Source: Candidatus Equimonas faecalis
Lineage (GTDB): Bacteria; Bacteroidota; Bacteroidia; Bacteroidales; Bacteroidaceae
Direction of reading: 5' to 3'
Assembly (NCBI GenBank): GCA_018066245.1
Contig: JAGHRT010000026.1
Span: forward strand, 1 to 56,615
DNA length: 56,615 nucleotides
Below, piece after piece: positions 50,357 to 56,615 of the stretch. The translations under genes were made by a program, and so were the position numbers. Each line of letters opens with the position of its first letter. Positions within the stretch are counted from its first letter, which is position 1. The notes beneath the pieces were generated by a model. The model made no database searches. It had not been told where the DNA came from and saw only the letters and a list, made by a program, of their open reading frames with translations.

Positions 50357-51087
50357 TTCGCAGCGGTATAAAGCGTTGAAAGACCAAATGTAAACCTCTT
50401 GAACTGCACGTCAGTATAGCCAACCTTTTCAAGGATTTTCTGCATCTCCTCGCCTTGTGGGAATACTTCCATAGTGTGGGGCAGATAGGTGTAGGCCTTG
50501 CTGTCGCGACTGACGAGGCGACCGACGAGGGGCATCACCACGTGGCTGTAACACCAGAAGAGTTGCTTCATCGGGAAGCGGCTCGGGGCGGTAAGTTCTA
50601 TGATGACGAGGCGGCCGCCGGGACGCAGCACGCGCAGCATCTCGCCGAGTCCACGCTCCAAGTCCTGGAAGTTGCGCACGCCATACGCCACGGTGATGGC
50701 ATCGAAGGTGTCGTCGGGCAACGTAAGGTTGAGGCAGTCTTCCTTTTGGAAAGTGATGAAGGAGGAGAGTCCGGCCTCCTCCACTTTCTTGCGGGCCACA
50801 TTCATCATACCCTCGCTGAGGTCCACGCCCAGCAACGACTGCGGGGCCAGCCTTTTTACGGCGAGTAGGGCGAAGTCGCCCGTTCCCGTGGCCACGTCGA
50901 GCATACGCTGCGGCCTGTAAGGTTTCAGCGTGTCGAGGGCCTTGCGCCGCCAGCGGCGGTCAATGCCGAGGGAGAGGAGATGATTGAGAAGGTCGTAGGT
51001 GGGCGCAATGTTATCAAACATCTGCTCCACCTGACCGGCCTTCTCGCCCTCTTCGCTGTAGGGCTTTATCTGTTCCTGCTTGTACAC
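50353..51087 (-). CDS. ubiE: Demethylmenaquinone methyltransferase
   Basis: A 244-residue SAM-dependent methyltransferase (MenG/UbiE) for the last step of menaquinone synthesis. [23 protein letters not shown] motif [12 protein letters not shown] and [20 protein letters not shown] are diagnostic. The start is GTG (GTG TAC AAG CAG), with no ATG nearby. It is the first gene of the ubiE-aroE-yjjG-glgB group, and the lipoprotein gene lies only 9 bases upstream of it. Confidence 0.94.
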   Translation of the reverse strand: MYKQEQIKPYSEEGEKAGQVEQMFDNIAPTYDLLNHLLSLGIDRRWRRKALDTLKPYRPQRMLDVATGTGDFALLAVKRLAPQSLLGVDLSEGMMNVARKKVEEAGLSSFITFQKEDCLNLTLPDDTFDAITVAYGVRNFQDLERGLGEMLRVLRPGGRLVIIELTAPSRFPMKQLFWCYSHVVMPLVGRLVSRDSKAYTYLPHTMEVFPQGEEMQKILEKVGYTDVQFKRFTFGLSTLYTAAK

Positions 51088-51096
51088 TTGGGATTA

Positions 51097-52029
51097 TCAG
51101 TTTGCATGAGGCGAAAAATCGGCATACATATATCCGCCATAATTGTCGCTCCAACCGATACTTACATTAGCGCTCTTGGAAGTGCCATACCACCAATGAA
51201 CGCCCAGTCCAACAGGCTGTTGCTCCCAAGACCAAATATCAAAGACGGCAGACACCTGAGACTTGAAGTAATCGAAGTGAGCATTCATGCCGTAGTAGCT
51301 GACTGACGAAGATATCAACTTACCCTCCTTGACAACATAGTTGTATGAGATGGTTTCTTTTTTATTATTGAAATAGTAATGCGTGCCGCCTATGGTTTCA
51401 TCGACTTCCTCTTTGAATTCAGGGAGTTCCTCGGCCATGTACTTACGCACCTCGGCTATTCCTACGGTCCAATCCGTAATGGGAGCCACAAAAGTAAGTG
51501 CTGGCGTTTTCGGTAGCTGGGGCTGTTCGCTTTGCTTAAAGGTTACACTATTAAACACGCGTTCCACCAATTCCTTGTGGCCATCGCTCATGACTGTGCT
51601 GTCGCGGACAGTCAGCTTGTTGTTCACGGGGTCGTAGATGAAGTTGTAGTCCTTCGTCATATAATCTATATGATGGGTTTCCTCCTGATAGGTTTCCATG
51701 GCATAGAGAGACAAGACGCCCTTGTTGGTGGTTGCATCGAAGGTGTAGGTGTAATGGTGGTAGTCCTTTATGTGCATCAGGGTGTCCGTACCGCTCCAGA
51801 CAAGGGTTTCATCGCGCATCTGGGCGTAGCCGTTACTGTAGAGCACCAAATTGCGTTCCTCGCGTGCAAGAGAGCCCGGGAAAAAAGACGCATGTGTCGG
51901 ATCCTCCCACTGCCAAGAGGTGTTAGCTACGATGCTTTGGGGAGTTTCCTCATCGTTACTACAAGAAACAATTGTGTTAAGCGCAAATGCCATGAGAGCA
52001 CTTGCAAGGACATAACTCAGTTTTTTCAT
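51097..52029 (-). CDS. Lipoprotein of unknown function
   Basis: A 310-residue protein with a lipoprotein signal (LNTIVSCSNDEE, lipobox Cys near residue 23). It is rich in Thr, Tyr, Ser and Asp, with many beta-strand-like segments and no recognisable domain. The composition of its DNA is less GC-rich than its neighbours, and it sits between purC and ubiE, two core genes, so it may be a later insertion. It is 6 bases downstream of the purC stop and 9 bases upstream of ubiE, hence probably co-transcribed. Confidence 0.7.
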   Translation of the reverse strand: MKKLSYVLASALMAFALNTIVSCSNDEETPQSIVANTSWQWEDPTHASFFPGSLAREERNLVLYSNGYAQMRDETLVWSGTDTLMHIKDYHHYTYTFDATTNKGVLSLYAMETYQEETHHIDYMTKDYNFIYDPVNNKLTVRDSTVMSDGHKELVERVFNSVTFKQSEQPQLPKTPALTFVAPITDWTVGIAEVRKYMAEELPEFKEEVDETIGGTHYYFNNKKETISYNYVVKEGKLISSSVSYYGMNAHFDYFKSQVSAVFDIWSWEQQPVGLGVHWWYGTSKSANVSIGWSDNYGGYMYADFSPHAN

Positions 52030-52035
52030 TGTTGT

Positions 52036-52974
52036 TTACTTAAGATAGTCCATCACGTTCTTCTCTATGCGGGCGGCCAGATCGCTGTCGTCTTCGCGCT
52101 GGAAGGTCTCGCCCGTGAGGTGCTCGTAGAGCTCTATGTAGCGCTCGCTGATGCCGCGCACAATCTCGGGCGTCATCTCGGGCACCTTCTGGCCTTCTTT
52201 GCCTTGGAAACCGTTGTCCATGAGCCATTCGCGGACAAATTCCTTGGAGAGTTGCTTCTGGGGTTCGCCGGCGGCAAAGCGCTCCTCGTAGCCCTCGGCA
52301 TAGAAGTAGCGGGAGGAGTCGGGCGTGTGGATTTCGTCCATCAGGTAGATTTCGCCGTTGTGCTTGCCGAACTCATACTTCGTGTCCACGAGGATAAGGC
52401 CGCGCTGTGCGGCTATCTCGGTGCCACGCTGGAAGAGGGCAAGGGTGTATTTCTCCAGCAAGGCATATTCCTCGGGCGTGGCAAGTCCGCGGGCCAGGAT
52501 TTCCTCCTTACTGATGTCGGCATCGTGCTCACCGATTTCGGCCTTGGTGGTCGGGGTGATAATGGGCGTTGGGAACTTCTCGTTCTCTCGCATACCTTCG
52601 GGCAGTTTCACGCCGCAGATTTCGCGCACGCCGCTCTTGTAGGCTCTCCAGGCGCTGCCGCAGAGATAGCCGCGCACAATCATCTCAATGGGGAAGCCCT
52701 CGCAGAACACGCCCACGGTAACCATAGGGTCGGGCGTAGCGAGTTTCCAGTTAGGGCAGATGTCAGTGGTAGCATCGAGGAAGCGGGCGGCAATCTGCGA
52801 GAGCATCTGTCCCTTGTAGGGAATGCCTTCGGGCAGGACGACGTCGAAAGCGGAAATGCGGTCGGTGGCCACCATCACGAGCTTGTCGCCAAGGTTATAC
52901 ACGTCACGGACTTTTCCGTGGTAAACACCGGCTTGGCCGGGGAAGTTGAAGGAGGTTGCTGTTAAAGCTTTCAT
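52036..52974 (-). CDS. purC: SAICAR synthase
   Basis: A 312-residue purine-biosynthesis enzyme joining CAIR and aspartate with [23 protein letters not shown] is the N-terminal ATP-binding loop; [19 protein letters not shown] and [30 protein letters not shown] are typical of the longer bacterial/eukaryotic form. Full length. The GH20 gene ends upstream, 20 bases from the ATG, on the same strand. Confidence 0.95.
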   Translation of the reverse strand: MKALTATSFNFPGQAGVYHGKVRDVYNLGDKLVMVATDRISAFDVVLPEGIPYKGQMLSQIAARFLDATTDICPNWKLATPDPMVTVGVFCEGFPIEMIVRGYLCGSAWRAYKSGVREICGVKLPEGMRENEKFPTPIITPTTKAEIGEHDADISKEEILARGLATPEEYALLEKYTLALFQRGTEIAAQRGLILVDTKYEFGKHNGEIYLMDEIHTPDSSRYFYAEGYEERFAAGEPQKQLSKEFVREWLMDNGFQGKEGQKVPEMTPEIVRGISERYIELYEHLTGETFQREDDSDLAARIEKNVMDYLK

Positions 52975-52994
52975 GAAATAGTAACTATTGAATG

Positions 52995-55900
52995 TTATTT
53001 AACGATTTTCTTTTGATTAGTGCCGACAATCACGCCTTTCTTTTCTATGGCAGGACGGCCCTGTAAGTCATAGGTAGTTGTAAGTGCGCAGTTCTTGTTC
53101 TGGCAATCGTCGCCTTGCGTGGCCGGGCGGGCCATTGGGAGTTGGGCTATGCCGGTAGGTATGTACTCCACACCACGGTAGGCGGCGTAGATGGCTGCAT
53201 AGATGTCGTAGTCCTCTGCGCTGACGGTCTGTTCGGCAGCCTCGCGGACAGCGAACAGGGTGGAGGCGGGCTTCACCAGTTCGTCGGCAAGGATGCCCAG
53301 GCGCTCGCATTTGGCTATGAGGGCGCGGAGTTCGGCTGCGTAGTCGGTAACCTCCTCTATGCGCCAGCAGCCCGTGTGCCCCACCGTGGCGTCGCTCTTC
53401 ACATAGGCGTAGCCGTCGGGCTGGGCATTGAGGCGTTTAGCCGCAGTTCCGTCGGGGGCGTAGCCCGTAACGGCGGAGAGGATGACGATACCGGGGATGT
53501 AGTCGTAGTAGGCAGGGCTGGTGCTGGCTACGGTGGGGGCGTCCATCCTCATAGTCGTGCCAAGCGACGAGGATGTTGCCTTGGCATTGAGCGTGCCCAG
53601 GTTGATACGCTTGCGGCTGTTGAAGCGGCTCTGGATGCGGAAGTCGTTGTTGTAGGGAACGAACTGGAAGAGTTCCTCGGGCTCCGTCTGCTGCGTGTAG
53701 TGGAAGCGGAAGTTCTTGCCGTCGTCGGTGAGGTAGAGGGCCGATCCGTCGTAGTGCAGCGTGTAATACACGGAGGCAGAGATGATGCGGTAGGTCTTGT
53801 TGGGGTCGGGCTGCGTTACGGGGGCAGCCTTGAAGGCGGCAATGGCGCTGCGGAGGGCCATGCCCGTGTTCTCGCTGCGCTCCTTATCGGCTTGGAGGGC
53901 TTCAAGAGCCTTGCGCAGGGTGTCATAGGTACCGGCAGAGGGATAGCCCACCTTGTCGGGCTGGGCACCCTTCAGCAGACGCTGGGCCTCCTGTTCCTCG
54001 TTGCTGAAGGCAAGCATGGGCACCGCTTCGTCCTTGTCGTAAGTGGCGTAGTTCACGCCCAGGCTTTCCAGCACGTTGAAGTGCGTCTGCACGCGCTTAC
54101 GGAAGGAAGCCCAGTTTTTGGCTTGCTGCGGCAACCAGCCCACCTCGGCGATGGCCAGCATACGGGGAAAGTACTGGTGCTCGGCAGAGACGTTGCTCTT
54201 GCAGGTCTCTGTCCAGAGGTTGCCGCCCACGCCCATGCAGAGGTTTTCCTTGCCGGCAATGTTGCTCAACGGCGTAGCGTTGTAGCAGGCTTGCAGGGTG
54301 TTGTTGCCGTAGCCGCCCTGATAGATTTCGTCAAACTGGTGGTCGGCGGCCTGCTGGTAGTTGCCGTAGGTTTGGTACATGTCCAGATAGAAGGGCCAGC
54401 ACCCCGTGTAGATGGTGCGCATCCCGAGGTTGGTGGCGGCCTTCATGGCATTCTGGCCGTAGTCGGAGTAGCACATGATGACGGGCTGCGTCTCATACGC
54501 CTTGTTCCAATGGTTAGTCAGTTCGTTCCAGCACACCACGTCCTTGCCGTACTCCTTCTTCAGCCACTTGCCCAGTTCGTTCACGAGCCACGGCTGGATG
54601 TCGTTCACGCTGGCGAGGCCGTTGGCCTTCAGGAAAGCGGGGATGTCCTTGCAACTGCTCCACGCCGTGGTGGGGCACTCGTCGCCGCCGATATGGATGA
54701 GCGGGTAGGGGAAGATTTCGGCCATGTGGCCCAGCACGCACTTGATGAAGTCCATCACCTCCGGCTTTGCCACGTTGAGCACGTCGGTGCTGATGCCCTG
54801 ATCCACGCGCACCTTGTAGGTCTTGGAGGGGTCGCAGGAAAACTCTTTGGGGTAACTCGCCACGGCGGCCACCATGTGGCCCGGAAGGTCTATTTCCGGC
54901 ATGATGTCGATGTGGAGTTTCCGGGCGTATTCCACCACCTCGCGGAGGTCATCCAGCGAGTAGTACATGCCGCGTCCGTACTCCGTGTCGTCATAGAACC
55001 ACGGATTTGTGCCGGCGCTTGTCTCGCTCTTGTCGCGTATGGCACCGATTTCCACGAGCAGGGGGTATTCCGGAATGGCGATGCGCCACCCTTGGTCGTC
55101 CGTCAGGTGCCAGTGGAACTTGTTAATCTTGTAGAGGGCCATCACGTCGAGGAGCTTCTTCACTTCCTCCTTGTCAAAGTAGTGGCGGGCAATGTCGAGC
55201 ATGAAACCGCGATATGGGAAGAGCGGCGTGTCGGCAACTTCCACGAGCTGCACCTGTCCGTCGCGGTTGTACGCGGCATCGTAGAAGAGCTGGCGCAGCG
55301 TTTGAAGGCCGTTGAACAGGCCGTGGGCCGAACTGGCCGCGATGACGGCTGAAGCGTCGGCTCCCATGCTGAGGCGGTAGGCCTCGTCCTCGCCGGCTGC
55401 GGCATCAATCACCAGTCTTACGGTACCGGCCTTTGCCGTGGCAGAGGCATCCTCGTTGGCCGTGAGGGTCGTATGGCCCGGTTTGCCCAACAGGCAGGCA
55501 AACTGCCTGGCCAGAGGCTCATACTCCGCTGCGGGATAGGAAATCGCCGTAAAAGAGGCCATGGGGGCGGTGCCGTTCTTCAGCGCCACCTCCTTCGGCA
55601 TCGGGATGAGCGGCAGGGAGGCCAGTTTCAGCCCTTCCTCAAAATCCTCTACCGTCTGGAATTGCAGGGGACAGTTGCTGTCCACGCTGTTCCAGAGGCC
55701 CAGCTGCTTCCCGGCGCCCGCTCCGCCCCACTGGTTCATAAATACGCCGCCGTTGGCCTTCGGCGAGAGCGTGAAACCGTCGGTGTAGCCGCCGAGTGTG
55801 GACTCCTTTATTATAAATAAAGCATTGCTTGCCGGCTTGGCTGACGAATAGAACATACCGTTCACAGCCGTCGTGCTGGTGTAGAGCGTCATGCCGCTGC

Positions 55901-56144
55901 GGCTGATGAACTTGTAGCCCGCCGCGCTGCTCCCCTCCACGCGCCACAGCTGCGCGTCGCTGCCCGTCTGATTGGCAGTAGCTACTTGTTGGGCAGAGCC
56001 TTGGGCTTCCAGCACGCAGCCGCCGTTCATGAATTTCACGAAATACCACACGGGGTTCTCCGCCGTGCTGGCGGTGGGCAGGCTGGCAGCTCCAAGTGAA
56101 AGACAAACTGCGAGCGTACAGATGAGGAAGGATAAGCGTCTCAT
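52995..56144 (-). CDS. Secreted beta-N-acetylhexosaminidase (GH20)
   Basis: A 1049-residue enzyme starting at ATG 56144 ([14 protein letters not shown]). An upstream in-frame start at 56204 lies inside a repeat and is rejected. After the signal peptide, residues about 25-150 look like a ricin/beta-trefoil lectin ([19 protein letters not shown]). Then come a GH20b alpha/beta domain and the GH20 barrel with [13 protein letters not shown] and [10 protein letters not shown], whose Asp-Glu pair (near residue 487) is catalytic. A long C-terminal region follows, ending in the sorting-type tail [14 protein letters not shown]. It removes terminal GlcNAc/GalNAc from host or dietary glycans at the cell surface. 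It likely uses the -7 box in the 85-bp element upstream. Confidence 0.93.
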   Translation of the reverse strand: MRRLSFLICTLAVCLSLGAASLPTASTAENPVWYFVKFMNGGCVLEAQGSAQQVATANQTGSDAQLWRVEGSSAAGYKFISRSGMTLYTSTTAVNGMFYSSAKPASNALFIIKESTLGGYTDGFTLSPKANGGVFMNQWGGAGAGKQLGLWNSVDSNCPLQFQTVEDFEEGLKLASLPLIPMPKEVALKNGTAPMASFTAISYPAAEYEPLARQFACLLGKPGHTTLTANEDASATAKAGTVRLVIDAAAGEDEAYRLSMGADASAVIAASSAHGLFNGLQTLRQLFYDAAYNRDGQVQLVEVADTPLFPYRGFMLDIARHYFDKEEVKKLLDVMALYKINKFHWHLTDDQGWRIAIPEYPLLVEIGAIRDKSETSAGTNPWFYDDTEYGRGMYYSLDDLREVVEYARKLHIDIMPEIDLPGHMVAAVASYPKEFSCDPSKTYKVRVDQGISTDVLNVAKPEVMDFIKCVLGHMAEIFPYPLIHIGGDECPTTAWSSCKDIPAFLKANGLASVNDIQPWLVNELGKWLKKEYGKDVVCWNELTNHWNKAYETQPVIMCYSDYGQNAMKAATNLGMRTIYTGCWPFYLDMYQTYGNYQQAADHQFDEIYQGGYGNNTLQACYNATPLSNIAGKENLCMGVGGNLWTETCKSNVSAEHQYFPRMLAIAEVGWLPQQAKNWASFRKRVQTHFNVLESLGVNYATYDKDEAVPMLAFSNEEQEAQRLLKGAQPDKVGYPSAGTYDTLRKALEALQADKERSENTGMALRSAIAAFKAAPVTQPDPNKTYRIISASVYYTLHYDGSALYLTDDGKNFRFHYTQQTEPEELFQFVPYNNDFRIQSRFNSRKRINLGTLNAKATSSSLGTTMRMDAPTVASTSPAYYDYIPGIVILSAVTGYAPDGTAAKRLNAQPDGYAYVKSDATVGHTGCWRIEEVTDYAAELRALIAKCERLGILADELVKPASTLFAVREAAEQTVSAEDYDIYAAIYAAYRGVEYIPTGIAQLPMARPATQGDDCQNKNCALTTTYDLQGRPAIEKKGVIVGTNQKKIVK

Positions 56145-56173
56145 GCGTATGGGTATATTACACGATTCGCCTA

Positions 56174-56260
56174 CAAAGTTACGAATAAGCGAGTGAATAG
56201 CCAAATGAGCGCAGCGAAATTTGAGCTTTTCCCAAGCGTGAGTAACTAAAACCGCAGGCT
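56174..56260. repeat. 85-bp element upstream of the GH20 gene, with a -7 box at its edge
   Basis: The same element as at 43119-43203 (AAAGTTACGAATAAGCGAGT...CCGCAGGCT). On the minus strand the first bases give TAACTTTG (56174-56181), 30 bases upstream of the ATG. Confidence 0.85.
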
Positions 56261-56341
56261 AAAGTTCTTAAAACAAGCGTATCCTCCGTTCCTTCGTCGC
56301 CGAATCCGAATAAGCGGGCGAATAGCCAAATGAGCGCTACG

Positions 56342-56373
56342 GTGCTACAGTGCTACAGTGCTACAGTGTTACA
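56342..56373 (+). repeat. 8-bp GTGCTACA array, four units
   Basis: GTGCTACA three times, then GTGTTACA. Intergenic. Confidence 0.9.
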
Positions 56374-56401
56374 AAATAAACCCTCTCCGCCCTTCGGGCA
56401 C

Positions 56402-56430
56402 CTCCCCCTTAGGGGGGAGCTGGAGGGGGT
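56402..56430. repeat. CCCCCTCC-type intergenic hairpin element
   Basis: CTCCCCC...GGGGGGAG with a flanking CTGGAGGGGG. The same element occurs in frame in the helicase at 11319-11348. It is preceded by CCGCCCTTCGGGC, another small hairpin. Confidence 0.65.
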
Positions 56431-56432
56431 CT

Positions 56433-56579
56433 TCAAGACACCAAGATACCAAGATACCAAGATACCGTGATACCAAGATACGCATTTCCCCAGACAAAAT
56501 GCCGAGTTATAACGTTATGCCCTGCAATTAAAACTTACACGCAAAAAGGTATCTGGGTATCTTGGTATCTCGGTATCTT
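56433..56579. repeat. Pair of inverted 8-bp arrays at the window end
   Basis: CCAAGATA units at 56441-56480 (five, one of them CCGTGATA, with a degenerate unit before them) and GGTATCTN units at 56548-56579 (four). The second is the complement of the first and is bracketed by CGCAAAAA and TTTTTGCG. About 67 bases separate the arrays. Confidence 0.9.
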
Positions 56580-56615
56580 TTTGCGAAAAAATGAGAGCGC
56601 GAACCTTTAATATAT

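Noticed and set aside
53115-55352. A 745-codon open frame opposite the GH20 gene
   Set aside because: Same reason: an antisense shadow of a well-supported secreted hexosaminidase.

Overview
The window is chromosomal DNA from a GC-rich member of the Bacteroidales, most like Prevotellaceae. Several things point there: promoters of the TTTG / TAnnTTTG type, the fused murF-alr gene, a DUF4468 protein, BspA-like repeats, C-terminal 'YDLQG' sorting-type tails, the BT_3928-tpiA-SPOR-folE gene order, and an ISAon1-type transposase remnant. This is inferred from gene content; no database was searched.

Layout. 1-0.5 kb: end of a 5S rRNA gene, its terminator and a transposase scrap. 0.6-9.3 kb: ordinary genes (phospholipase-D enzyme, kdsD, three secreted proteins, engB, and a histidine kinase overlapping a glycosyltransferase). 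9.6 kb: tRNA-Asp. 9.8-15.6 kb: a minus-strand restriction-modification operon of two methyltransferase polypeptides, a four-helix-bundle protein and a GIY-YIG/helicase protein. 15.7-16.7 kb: a gene-free stretch full of repeats and palindromes. 16.7-26 kb: aldo/keto reductase, nifJ, a small four-helix-bundle gene, a degenerate AAA protein, an M6 protease, a CvpA-like protein and a ferredoxin. 26.0-33.8 kb: tRNA-Leu, tRNA-Lys and a decayed mobile island next to tRNA-Lys (integrase lacking its end, BspA-like giant protein, Cys-rich secreted protein, terminase remnant). 33.8-34.9 kb: a preQ1 riboswitch driving a queuosine-precursor transporter, followed by the last third of queF. 34.9-56.1 kb: core metabolism and envelope genes (murF-alr, rarA, export lipoprotein, folE, SPOR protein, tpiA, DoxX-like protein, DUF1599, hemerythrin-LuxR regulator, barrel protein, Ntn hydrolase, ubiE-aroE-yjjG-glgB, purC, GH20 hexosaminidase). 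56.1-56.6 kb: repeats.

The strongest unexplained signal is repetitive. Both four-helix-bundle genes carry arrays of 9-bp units. In one gene the array supplies the start codon; in the other it fills an in-frame linker and also supplies the stop codon. Intergenic arrays elsewhere have 8-bp units and some are arranged as inverted pairs. A second family has 21-22-bp units with palindromic cores at 3.4, 16.2, 26.3 and 43.4 kb. An about 85-bp element carrying a -7 box sits upstream of two unrelated genes, and an about 29-bp intergenic element is found in frame inside the helicase. The four-helix proteins belong to the fold of the 23S intervening-sequence proteins and of Avd from diversity-generating retroelements. 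A link between this fold and short-unit arrays is my best candidate for an undescribed system, but it is a hypothesis.
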